Below are positions 56,138-63,920 of a stretch of 64,000 nucleotides of DNA, in pieces. A program made the translations under genes and the position numbers. The stretch comes from Gammaproteobacteria bacterium (GTDB lineage Bacteria; Pseudomonadota; Gammaproteobacteria; UBA4575). Location of the stretch: NCBI GenBank assembly GCA_014075255.1, contig CP046178.1, positions 2,188,894 through 2,252,893 on the forward strand. Direction: 5' to 3'. Under the pieces are notes generated by a model. That model was not told where the DNA came from. It ran no database searches and worked only from the letters and a program-made list of their open reading frames with translations. The first letter of the stretch is position 1. Each line of letters begins with the position of its first letter.

Positions 56138-56782
56138 TCAGTTATCTTGCATGATAACTTTTAATGACTTTGCTTGGTTAATCATCAGGTCTAAAGAAGA
56201 CTCATCTGGAATTGTTTTCACGCGGTTTTGTTGCTGGTTTGTTGTAAATAGTTTGCTATGTAGTGCGCCTGCATTCTGTTGGCCTAAGTCTTGTACAGAA
56301 TCAATTCCGGAGTAGACGATAAGTTCAGAGAACTGGCCTTCTATGCCGCTTATGCGCATTAAATCAGACATACTTGCCCACTTTTGTACGACAAAGTCTT
56401 CGATACCAACATGTTCTGATACAGTCACGCGACCGTTCATAATGCAGCATTGATTCAGTAACTGCTCAGTGGTTGAAATTCCCATATCGCGAAGTTTTTT
56501 ACCATAACTCTTACCTATGCCTTCTATTTCTTCGACTTCGTAACTGGTTTGCTCCGCCATTGAAATCATTGAGTCAACAGTACCCGTGGCAGCAGGTTTG
56601 CTAACTTCTGTGAGCCTTTTAGTGTAGTTACTCTCTTTGTCTTCTAACTTGCGACGCCAACTCTTATCTAAATCGTCCAGCTGATTTCGACATGATGATT
56701 TAGCTAACCACCAGCCAATTAGTGCGCCAAGTAATGCTGCAAGCAGTAAACATAACCACATTTGTTGAATTAAATAACTCAT
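56138..56782 (-). CDS. Membrane protein with helix-hairpin-helix (DUF4332-like) domains
   Basis: A 214-residue protein with one N-terminal membrane helix (residues ~8-26) and a short coiled coil. A DUF4332-type helix-hairpin-helix region follows: EVEEIEGIGKSYGKKLRDMGISTTEQLL, and a second such hairpin (SGIEGQFSELIVYSGIDSVQDLG). Such hairpins usually bind DNA or proteins. The start overlaps the stop of the OmpA gene by 4 bp, so translation is coupled. Confidence 0.82.
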   Translation of the reverse strand: MSYLIQQMWLCLLLAALLGALIGWWLAKSSCRNQLDDLDKSWRRKLEDKESNYTKRLTEVSKPAATGTVDSMISMAEQTSYEVEEIEGIGKSYGKKLRDMGISTTEQLLNQCCIMNGRVTVSEHVGIEDFVVQKWASMSDLMRISGIEGQFSELIVYSGIDSVQDLGQQNAGALHSKLFTTNQQQNRVKTIPDESSLDLMINQAKSLKVIMQDN

Positions 56783-57516
56783 TGTGAAAGCCCCTTTACG
56801 TTAAATTCAATTCTTCTGTTTTTTGCCTTACCCTCATCACTTTCGTTATCAGCAATTGGGTTGTTTTCACCATAGCCGACAGCAGTTAACCGTATTGCAT
56901 CTATTTCATTCGCTGCTAAATAGTCCATAACAGAGGATGCGCGTGCCTGACTTAGACGTAAATTGTGAGCATTGCTACCACTAGAATCGGTGTGTCCACC
57001 AATTTCAATTTTGGCCTCAGGGCACTGATTTGCAACTTCAATTAGGTCGTTTAAAAGACGATTACTTGAAGGGTCAATATCGGCACTGTTGGTGGCAAAG
57101 TGTATTCCATTACTACTTAGTAGTGCATTAAAGTCTTGTTGACAAGTGAATTCAGGTAGCACTTCCAATTTAGGCTGCTGAATAACTTTTTTAACAGGCT
57201 CGGGGTTTTTATCAGGTTCAACAACTGGCTCAGGTGCCGCAACAGATAATTTATTGTCTACTGTACGAACGCCATAAACTTTTCGAGCATATTCTTCTGC
57301 CTGTCGTCTGACGACTTCATTTGAAACCAAACCCGTTAGTACAATTTCTCGACCATCAGTACCTACTGTAATATTGTCTAACCCATGTTCTGTGAGTACT
57401 GCACGTGTTCGAGCATCAATATCGATTTGAATTCTGGAGCTGTTATTGTAGATGCAAAAGTAGCCAAGAATGGCTAGCAGTAGTAAACCTAGGAATAGTA
57501 TTAAGGCTTTACTCAT
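56779..57516 (-). CDS. OmpA-family protein with BON domain
   Basis: A 245-residue protein. An N-terminal membrane anchor (residues ~5-23) is followed by a BON domain (LTEHGLDNITVGTDGREIVL, YGVRTVDNKL), a Pro/Glu linker, and a C-terminal OmpA peptidoglycan-binding domain with IGGHTDSSGSNAHNLRLSQARA and GENNPIADN. The combination BON + OmpA occurs in mycobacterial ArfA. It likely ties the inner membrane to the cell wall. It is first in a two-gene overlapping operon with the helix-hairpin-helix gene. Confidence 0.88.
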   Translation of the reverse strand: MSKALILFLGLLLLAILGYFCIYNNSSRIQIDIDARTRAVLTEHGLDNITVGTDGREIVLTGLVSNEVVRRQAEEYARKVYGVRTVDNKLSVAAPEPVVEPDKNPEPVKKVIQQPKLEVLPEFTCQQDFNALLSSNGIHFATNSADIDPSSNRLLNDLIEVANQCPEAKIEIGGHTDSSGSNAHNLRLSQARASSVMDYLAANEIDAIRLTAVGYGENNPIADNESDEGKAKNRRIEFNVKGLSQ

Positions 57517-57662
57517 TTGAACTCCCCATTACTGATTATTAGTATAGATGTGTAATGTAAACATCATATGTTAGCTGATAAAACTTAATATACGATGTGT
57601 TTAGAAATCAAGCGCAGGCTAACGTATTCATTATTTATTTGCAATAGTAAAAAACTGTGTTC

Positions 57663-57698
57663 TAAAGTTAAATAATAGTTAACTATTATTTAACTTTA
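57663..57698. repeat. 36-bp perfect palindrome without spacer
   Basis: The left half is TAAAGTTAAATAATAGTT and the right half is its exact reverse complement. It is A+T-rich and lies between the 70-aa small gene and the OmpA gene. It is either a strong hairpin/terminator for the small gene or a protein-binding site. Confidence 0.9.
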
Positions 57699-57739
57699 CT
57701 CAATATTTAAACTAGTTTTCTTTTGTCGGCGTACTTTAC

Positions 57740-57952
57740 TTATGTAAAAAGAAAAGACTCTCTAAAATATACTGCTAAGAATATATTTTGGGGAAGCCAT
57801 TCTTTTTTCAATTTTACTTTATCTAAATTTCGTTTAGATTTGTTAGTTTTACGGTGTCCTCCGCCTTTGCTTAGCAATGGATGATCATGCAAAGGATTGC
57901 GCCTCGATAATTTAGTCACCATATTTTGGTGCGACTTGATTTTACTAGTCAT
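57740..57952 (-). CDS. Small basic protein (70 aa)
   Basis: Start at ATG 57952, spaced correctly from AAGGAG; the ATG six bases earlier overlaps that site. The protein is very basic (LSRRNPLHDHPLL, GGGHRKTNKSKRN, KVKLKKEWLP) and then becomes hydrophobic. It looks like a nucleic-acid or ribosome-binding small protein. It is the last of three small genes in a row. A hairpin (AAAATATA/TATATTTT) lies inside its 3' end. Confidence 0.6.
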   Translation of the reverse strand: MTSKIKSHQNMVTKLSRRNPLHDHPLLSKGGGHRKTNKSKRNLDKVKLKKEWLPQNIFLAVYFRESFLFT

Positions 57953-57986
57953 TTTCATCTCCTTATTTATAAGTTATATATTAGAG

Positions 57987-58217
57987 TTAAGCCGCTTCTT
58001 TAATTAGCGTGCCCTCTCGAATTGCTTTATGTATGTAATCCATAAAGTAAATAGTATGACTTTCTGCTGCTAAGGCTTCATCTTGCATGGTATTTAGTGG
58101 CACAGGGAAGCTGTATAGCATTTCGCTATAAGGCACAGTTAAAGCGTAGTACGCAATACCATTTTTACAACGCAAAAATTTTGCTTTGCTACTAATTACT
58201 ATATCTTTGATTTCCAT
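57987..58217 (-). CDS. Small protein of the FPVP pair, second copy
   Basis: A 76-residue protein. It shares with the gene upstream a G-x-x-YY/WY... FPVP core (GIAYYAL, SFPVPL) and a C-terminal YI helix (FMDYIHKAI). It has no signal peptide. A ribosome site (AGAGGT) precedes it. The function is unknown. Confidence 0.65.
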   Translation of the reverse strand: MEIKDIVISSKAKFLRCKNGIAYYALTVPYSEMLYSFPVPLNTMQDEALAAESHTIYFMDYIHKAIREGTLIKEAA

Positions 58218-58274
58218 GTTTAACCTCTATTTATAAATGCTAAAGCAGGTAATTATTATTTTCTTAACTAATAT

Positions 58275-58490
58275 TTAAGCTGCTTTAGCTCTATCTAATT
58301 TTTCTGCATGCGCTTTGATATATGGATAAAAGCGGTTTACACGGTCTTCGTTAAGAAAAACCGATTGGCCTGAGCCTTTAATAGGCACAGGAAACTTAAA
58401 TCCACTTTCAGTGCGATACCATAGTTTTCCTGAAAGGAAAAACATAAAGCTCACGCTTTCATTGCTTTGTAAGACTTTGTCTAAATTCAT
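58275..58490 (-). CDS. Small protein of the FPVP pair, first copy
   Basis: About 71 residues from ATG 58490 (AAGGAG seven to nine bases upstream; an earlier ATG at 58511 lacks one). The motif FKFPVPIKG and the YIKAHAEK helix match the neighbour at 57987. It has no signal peptide or membrane segment. It starts the three-gene minus-strand cluster, about 100 bp downstream of a structured RNA-like leader. Confidence 0.65.
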   Translation of the reverse strand: MNLDKVLQSNESVSFMFFLSGKLWYRTESGFKFPVPIKGSGQSVFLNEDRVNRFYPYIKAHAEKLDRAKAA

Positions 58491-58593
58491 CGTTTGTCTC
58501 CTTATATTCAAGTTGTTAAAAGTTCTCTAGTTGGATCATCAATAATGACTGTAATGCCAATATCAAATTCATAGCTCATTAAAATCTGGGCAT

Positions 58594-58663
58594 TAAAAAA
58601 CCCCGAAGCTCACGCTACCGGGGTTTTAGGTTCTATCCGGAAGGTGAGCTGCACCTCCCATTT
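58594..58663 (-). ncRNA. Structured leader or small RNA upstream of the small-gene cluster
   Basis: Read on the minus strand, two hairpins stand in series. First: GGGAGGTG / CACCTTCC (loop CAGCT), one G-U pair. Second: an intrinsic-terminator-like AACCCCG / CGGGGTT stem followed by TTTTTT, with a 14-nt loop. Seven bases AGCTCAC in the first are exactly complementary to GTGAGCT in the loop of the second. That allows either a kissing contact or a switch between structures. It could be an attenuator for the downstream small genes or a free small RNA. No Rfam family was recognised. Nothing else is seen in the 58491-58915 gap. Confidence 0.6.
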
Positions 58664-58915
58664 AAATTAGAAGGTTTGCTATTTAATAAGTTTCACTTGT
58701 TTCATAATCGTTTCTATATAGTGTTTCATTCTATTTGCCATGCTATGGGCACGTGTAAACGTAACCACTGGGCGGCATGTATATTTAGCTTGTTGTTGCG
58801 TAAAATATTTCATCGGTCGCGAACTATACTCTTTAAAATTTCTATTGCAATATCATTGTTAAACTTTAATGGACTAAATAATACCGTTTATCTGTCAGCT
58901 GCATATTGAATTAAA

Positions 58916-59227
58916 TTAACGATGCTTTCTTTCACAAGCCCTACGTATTCGTATAACAGCATCGACGCTTTCGACACCGACCATGTGGTCAAGCAAGCAT
59001 TCGTTATATCGACGTTCATTGCTCATGATGCTTTTGCTGGGTCCGCTGCCATAATTTTCCTCACAGGCCTCCGCAATAAAGCGGCTTGCGACATCCAATT
59101 TTGCATGATCTAAATGCTCTAATAGGCAATCTTCGTACTCATATCGATCTTTTTTAGCAGCTACATTGTTTATCAATAAAAAGCCTATAAATACCATGGA
59201 TATTAACTGGGTACTCAACAATCTCAT
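58916..59227 (-). CDS. Small exported protein with an internal Cys repeat
   Basis: A 103-residue protein with a signal peptide (ending NNVAAKK). Two repeats each with a pair of Cys occur: YEYEDCLLEHLDH...IAEACEENY and RRYNECLLDHMVG...IRRACERKHR. Each repeat likely forms a disulfide-bonded helical hairpin. It resembles the four-cysteine small periplasmic proteins annotated in many gammaproteobacteria. The function is unknown. Confidence 0.75.
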   Translation of the reverse strand: MRLLSTQLISMVFIGFLLINNVAAKKDRYEYEDCLLEHLDHAKLDVASRFIAEACEENYGSGPSKSIMSNERRYNECLLDHMVGVESVDAVIRIRRACERKHR

Positions 59228-59309
59228 TTTAGTTAGAGTGACTGAGTAACGGTTAGTTCCCTATAGGGTATAGGGTGAATCTGTAGGCCGGTTGTATAGA
59301 AAGTTTGTT

Positions 59310-59783
59310 TTACAAATTTCGAATCTTAAGTCGAATATATTCTTGCATTACAAAATAACCATCACGCGCCTCATCTTTTTCGATGTCTTTGCTTACCTGT
59401 TTCCAGATAATGCTATTTGGATTAGGCAAGTTTATATTTAGAGCATTAAGGATATTTTTACTTTCATCAATGCGGATAGCACTTCGATGTAAATCATTCG
59501 TATCGCGAAGTTTAATTACACTTTTCGAAAAACTACTTTCACTCATATAAAAAATTAGTGCATAAGGCTTATTATGCAAACTATTAAATTCAAATTCATA
59601 GATTTTATGGAATGGAGTACGACTTGTGTATTTATTTACTTTGTCTAGTGTGGATAATGAAATATTGTGTTGTATATGAGAGAACTGCGATTGTTGTTGA
59701 TAGTGATGAACATAACTGCAACTAGCACATTGTAGCGCAACAAATGCTATAAAAAGATTTTGGCAAGAAAAACATTTACTCAT
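59310..59783 (-). CDS. Putative lipoprotein of unknown function
   Basis: A 157-residue protein with an N-terminal signal (LFIAFVALQCASCSYVHHY) and a Cys in a lipobox-like place. The remainder is beta/alpha mixed, with no recognised family. It ends YIRLKIRNL. It lies alone on the minus strand. The gap 59784-60080 upstream holds nothing obvious. Confidence 0.55.
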   Translation of the reverse strand: MSKCFSCQNLFIAFVALQCASCSYVHHYQQQSQFSHIQHNISLSTLDKVNKYTSRTPFHKIYEFEFNSLHNKPYALIFYMSESSFSKSVIKLRDTNDLHRSAIRIDESKNILNALNINLPNPNSIIWKQVSKDIEKDEARDGYFVMQEYIRLKIRNL

Positions 59784-60080
59784 GTAAATAATTAAGTAGA
59801 CATCAATAAAACCCTTTTCACAGATAAGGTTAAATCCTTGCTACATCCAAGTAAATTAATCACATTTTAGTGTAGGCGATAATGCAAATAGACCTGTTGG
59901 ACAGGGAATAAAGAAGGTAGATTTTCAGATAGATGGCGGGCATTAAATAATATATTACTTATAAAAATAATCATTAATTAGACTAGTGTTTCAGCTTTAT
60001 CAACCTATTGCTGGTATTTTCTAAATCAGCAATGCTGTGATGTAATATAGAAATTAGAATTAATTCTTATTAAATGCAAA

Positions 60081-61046
60081 ATGAAAAATTTACTACTAAT
60101 GCTTATTTGGGGAATGAATACATTAATGCTACATCATTTTTTGAATTTTCCTAGGAAGCTAGGATTATTCATTTTTTTAGCAGGCATTATAGTTTTGTTT
60201 GTTTTTGGAAAAAAACTTTATATAAGTATTGTGCCACCATTAATATTAGTTGTTCTACTAATTTGGTTGTCTACTATACAAGCTAGTAATGATTTAGATT
60301 GGTTGACAGAGGTATCAGTATTGCCTCGAATTAATATAGAAGATGATGTGATTACGATAGAAAAATTTCGCAATTTCACCTGGCAAGATATTAACAGCAG
60401 TGATCAGAATTGGGAAACGCGCAGCTATAATTTAAGTAAGTTAAAGAGTCTTTCACTTATAGTAGTGCCATTTCATGATTCAAAATATATGGCACATACC
60501 ATGCTCGATTTTGAATTTGCAGATCAAGGTCATGTCATTATTTCAGTTGAATCACGCAAAGAAAAGAATGAAGCATATAGTCTAGTGGCAGGCGCATTGA
60601 AACAGCTAGAATTGATATATGTTATTGGTTCAGAGCGTGATCTCCTAACACTACGTGCAGTGCATAGAGGGTCGAAAATTCACCTTTATCCTATCAAGGC
60701 TGAACCTGAATTTATGAATTCCTTGTTTAACGATTTATCAAAGTCCGCGAATTCACTAAATGCTAAGCCGCAGTTTTATCGTACTTTGCGTGATAATTGC
60801 ACTACTACCTTAGTGAAGCATATTGATCGTCATTATCAACAAAAAATTGGGCTTCGTTTGGAAACGATATTCCCGGCCAAAGCTGGAGAGCTATTACATG
60901 AGCTAGGTAAAATGGATACTCATTTACCTTATTATCAGGCTTATGAGGCCTCGCGCATTGACCACATAGTCAATGAATATCAAGATGAGGAAAACTTTTC
61001 TTCCAAGCTGCATGCTAGGATTAATTTGGCCTATGCTGACCAGTAA
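60081..61046 (+). CDS. DUF4105 (Lnb-type) membrane protein
   Basis: A 321-residue protein with three N-terminal hydrophobic segments in the first ~65 residues. A DUF4105-type soluble domain follows, with MAHTMLDFEF, VISVESRKEKNEAYS and FYRTLRDNCTTTLVKHI. The conserved His and Cys suggest a hydrolase-like periplasmic activity; Lnb-type activity is not proven for this family. The gene stands alone. Confidence 0.85.
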   Translation: MKNLLLMLIWGMNTLMLHHFLNFPRKLGLFIFLAGIIVLFVFGKKLYISIVPPLILVVLLIWLSTIQASNDLDWLTEVSVLPRINIEDDVITIEKFRNFTWQDINSSDQNWETRSYNLSKLKSLSLIVVPFHDSKYMAHTMLDFEFADQGHVIISVESRKEKNEAYSLVAGALKQLELIYVIGSERDLLTLRAVHRGSKIHLYPIKAEPEFMNSLFNDLSKSANSLNAKPQFYRTLRDNCTTTLVKHIDRHYQQKIGLRLETIFPAKAGELLHELGKMDTHLPYYQAYEASRIDHIVNEYQDEENFSSKLHARINLAYADQ

Positions 61047-61128
61047 TGTTTGTATCACTTCTTGATGATATGGCTTTGATGACTGGCTCTTATATAATGT
61101 TTCTTGAACTTTATAAAAGTAATTCATT

Positions 61129-62289
61129 ATGAAAAAAATTGTTATTGCTCCTGATTCTTTTAAAGGAAACCTCACTTCTTTAGAGGTGGCAAATTGTTTG
61201 GAGAAAGGTATAAAACGTGTTTTACCAAAAGTTAAATGTGTAAAAGTACCTATGGCGGACGGCGGTGAAGGTACAGTGCAATCTATGGTAGATGCAGCAA
61301 AAGGAAGGTTCGTTTCAAAAAAAGTTAAAGGCCCTGCTGGTAAGCTAGTAACCGCAAAATATGGCTGGCTGGCTAAAGATAAAACTGCGGTGATTGAAAT
61401 GGCAGAAGCATCAGGTTTGCCGTTAGTTAAAGGGCGTGAGAAAAACCCATTGAAGACTACTACCTATGGTACTGGCCAGTTAATTTTAGATGCGATTAAC
61501 AAAGGTGCTAAAAAGGTCATTATTGGAATTGGTGGTTCAGCAACAAATGACGGTGGCGTTGGCATGGCGCAAGCTTTAGGTGTGCGCTTTCTAAATGCCA
61601 GTGGAAAGGAGATTAAAGAACTTGGATCAGGCGGCATGATTGCAAAAGTGGCTAGTATTGATGCGCAAACCATTGATCCACGTGTTGCCAAGACAAAAAT
61701 TGTAGTTGCCTGTGACGTTAAAAATCCATTGTTTGGGAAAAAAGGTGCATCCCATGTGTTCGGTCCACAGAAAGGGGCTACGTCAAAAATGGTGCAACAA
61801 CTAGATGAAAATTTAAAAAATCTAAGTAAATTGATGAAGCGAGATCTCAAGCAAGATGTTGGTCGTATGCCAGGAGCGGGAGCTGCAGGTGGTTTAGGTG
61901 CAGGCTTAGTGGCATTTGCAGGTGCTAAACTAGAAAGTGGAATTGATATTGTAGTACAAGCAACCAATCTTGCTAAGTATATTAAAGGTGCGGATTTAGT
62001 GCTAACGGGTGAAGGACGCGTAGATTTTCAAACAGCCTTTGGTAAAACTCCATCAGGTGTAGCAAAAGCTGCTAAGAAATATAATGTCCCAGTTATTGCA
62101 ATTGGCGGAGCGTTGTCTGATGACGCAAGGCAAGTGTTTGATCACGGAATTGATTGCATTGAAAGTGCCGCAGCTAAAGACATGACCTTAGAAATAGCAA
62201 TTCAAAATTCTAAACAAGACCTAGCCAATGCAGCAGAGCGAGTAATTCGTATGCTTCTAATTGGTAAAAAAATGGCTACAAAGAAATGA
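61129..62289 (+). CDS. glxK: Glycerate kinase
   Basis: A 386-residue enzyme phosphorylating D-glycerate, of the GlxK/GarK class-II family. The start MKKIVIAPDSFKGNLTS, PMADGGEGTV, TYGTGQLILDA, GGSATNDGGVGM and GRMPGAGAAGGLGAGL are diagnostic; TGEGRVDFQTAFGK is the nucleotide-site region. It links glyoxylate/glycerate to glycolysis. No glyoxylate genes are adjacent. It is convergent with a small membrane protein. Confidence 0.96.
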   Translation: MKKIVIAPDSFKGNLTSLEVANCLEKGIKRVLPKVKCVKVPMADGGEGTVQSMVDAAKGRFVSKKVKGPAGKLVTAKYGWLAKDKTAVIEMAEASGLPLVKGREKNPLKTTTYGTGQLILDAINKGAKKVIIGIGGSATNDGGVGMAQALGVRFLNASGKEIKELGSGGMIAKVASIDAQTIDPRVAKTKIVVACDVKNPLFGKKGASHVFGPQKGATSKMVQQLDENLKNLSKLMKRDLKQDVGRMPGAGAAGGLGAGLVAFAGAKLESGIDIVVQATNLAKYIKGADLVLTGEGRVDFQTAFGKTPSGVAKAAKKYNVPVIAIGGALSDDARQVFDHGIDCIESAAAKDMTLEIAIQNSKQDLANAAERVIRMLLIGKKMATKK

Positions 62290-62302
62290 TGATTAATATA
62301 AT

Positions 62303-62680
62303 TTAATCAATAAAGCTTAGTTTTAAGTCTTCAAAAGTATCTTTAGGTAGCCCACGGTTTTTTATAAACTGCTGTTTGAAATCGTTTTTAGCTCGTTCTA
62401 AATGTTGTCTGCACTCAGTAGATTTAACTTCACTATCTAGTACTTTGCAGCCGATTAGGGGTGTGTATTGCTTGAGAAAAGCCACTTCAAAATCATTTAT
62501 TAATTTCTGTCTTACTGAATAATCTATATCACCCAACTGACTTTTAGAAGAATCGTTTTGTAGAGAGGCAACACGGTTATTCGCAGATGTGGTGCTGTGG
62601 GATGATAAATAATAACCAAATAGGAAGAGAGAAATGACGGTTATCCAAGGTATTAATGTTTTAGTAATCGTCCTGTTCAT
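62303..62680 (-). CDS. Small membrane-anchored hypothetical protein
   Basis: A 125-residue protein with one N-terminal membrane helix (IPWITVISLFLFGYYL). Its periplasmic part is helical, with two Cys (LIGCKVLD, KSTECRQHL) that may form a disulfide. The function is unknown. Confidence 0.6.
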   Translation of the reverse strand: MNRTITKTLIPWITVISLFLFGYYLSSHSTTSANNRVASLQNDSSKSQLGDIDYSVRQKLINDFEVAFLKQYTPLIGCKVLDSEVKSTECRQHLERAKNDFKQQFIKNRGLPKDTFEDLKLSFID

Positions 62681-62818
62681 ATGCTCAATAATGCAATATT
62701 AAATCATGCTGAGAGTATGGCTCCCGATAGAAGGGCTGACTTAGCTTAGAGGCTGTAAGTGACTTAAGTTTTTACATAGTGTGTTGTTAGTATTGCAAAT
62801 TTAAAATTTATGTAGAGC

Positions 62819-63001
62819 TTATGAATTTGATTGATCTTTGGTGTTTTTGTCTGTCATAACCATCCAAGCTTTGAATCTTGCGCGTTCAATAAATTCTACA
62901 TTCCCTTCAATGTTGTCGCGGCGATCAGATGATTTCCTTCTGTCTTCACCCTTGAATTGGCGACGCTCGCCACCCGTTCTCCGTTCTTGGAAATGTGCCA
63001 T
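62819..63001 (-). CDS. Small Arg-rich protein with repeated ERR/DRR motif
   Basis: A 60-residue cytoplasmic protein. The motif RRxxGERR recurs as ERRTGGERRQF, GEDRRKSSDRRD. An AGAGGAG ribosome site before the ATG supports expression. The remaining half (VEFIERARFKAWMVMTD) is helical. The function is unknown; similar tails occur in small signalling-associated proteins. Confidence 0.65.
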   Translation of the reverse strand: MAHFQERRTGGERRQFKGEDRRKSSDRRDNIEGNVEFIERARFKAWMVMTDKNTKDQSNS

Positions 63002-63163
63002 GCTCTCTCCTCTAGTTGAGCAGGGTTAGGGTTCACCATCTGATTATAAAGGTAAAGTTAGGCTGAAATGAACGGCAAATAAAAACCGACAAACGGTAAC
63101 TACGGATAGAGCGTCAAAATTACGCTCACTATGTGACAAGAAAGAAATGCATTTTTAAAGTTA

Positions 63164-63337
63164 TTATAACTTATCATCCCATTCTACAACTTCATCATGA
63201 TCAAGCGTAATGAGCAGACCTTAGTGCCTACGTTCTAAGGGATAGTATTTCCATACTTCTTTAGTTTTAGTTTTTAGTACTTTTTGGTCAATCTCTTTTA
63301 GTTCATCACATGTGACACTAATGTAGTTATGCAGCCT
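63164..63337 (-). pseudogene. Relic coding frame with one in-frame TAA
   Basis: A minus-strand frame reads SVTCDELKEIDQKV...VWKYYPLERRH, then TAA at 63223-63221, then GLLITLDHDEVVEWDDKL and a TAA TAA end. The composition looks like protein on both sides. No ATG/GTG/TTG start precedes it and a TGA closes the frame just upstream. It is probably a decaying gene fragment. It fills most of the 63002-63326 gap; nothing else is seen there. Confidence 0.4.
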
Positions 63338-63920
63338 TGCTCATTTTGTAATCACGTAGACTACCCAGCACAGCCGATTTAATTTCTTGAGCAGAATATA
63401 TCTGCCTAGCGGTAATTCGTATCAATGGAAAGCTTGCACTTTCACATGCAGCATTAAGAAAAGCATCGCGTTTTTTTCTATCTGCCTGATTGTTGCTACG
63501 ATCATCTAACTCAATTGCAGCAATGATTTCATATGTGTCTTGACTGCAGAGTAAGAAATTAAAATGTTTGGATTTAATTTTATTGAATGAGCTAGTCCAC
63601 TCATTTTTAGAAATACCTGTTGTTGGCTGCAGTACATCTGCAACTCTGACCTTCATCAATATTATGAATTGACTGCAAAGACCTTGTGATAAGACCTTGT
63701 AAAAATTCTGCTCTGCTCGAGAAAGAATGTATTGGTTTACTTGGAACGTATAAGTTGGAGTACTAACTTCAGGTAAACGTGCGCTTGGCTCAAGTCTCAG
63801 TTTACTTATTTCATGTTTCTGTGCGGCTTTAGTTTCTGATTTTTTAGCATTTCTTTCAGTAAGCCATTTTATGATCGATGCACCGATTAAAATCAGCGCG
63901 CCTAGAACTAACCATTCCAT
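63327..63920 (-). CDS. Membrane-anchored DUF2726 protein
   Basis: A 197-residue protein with an N-terminal helix (MEWLVLGALILIGASIIKWL) and a DUF2726 domain: SRAEQNFYKVL, VRVADVLQP, FNFLLCSQDTYEIIAAIELDD, KKRDAFLNAACESASFPLIRI. The fold is related to restriction-endonuclease-like nucleases (IELDD as the acidic strand). A GGAG site lies seven bases before the ATG. It is monocistronic by position. Confidence 0.85.
   Translation of the reverse strand: MEWLVLGALILIGASIIKWLTERNAKKSETKAAQKHEISKLRLEPSARLPEVSTPTYTFQVNQYILSRAEQNFYKVLSQGLCSQFIILMKVRVADVLQPTTGISKNEWTSSFNKIKSKHFNFLLCSQDTYEIIAAIELDDRSNNQADRKKRDAFLNAACESASFPLIRITARQIYSAQEIKSAVLGSLRDYKMSKAA

Noticed and set aside
58676-58909. 77-residue plus-strand frame (MLFNKFHLFHNRFY…)
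   Set aside because: It is Phe/His-rich with no ribosome site, and the composition is that of A+T-rich non-coding DNA.
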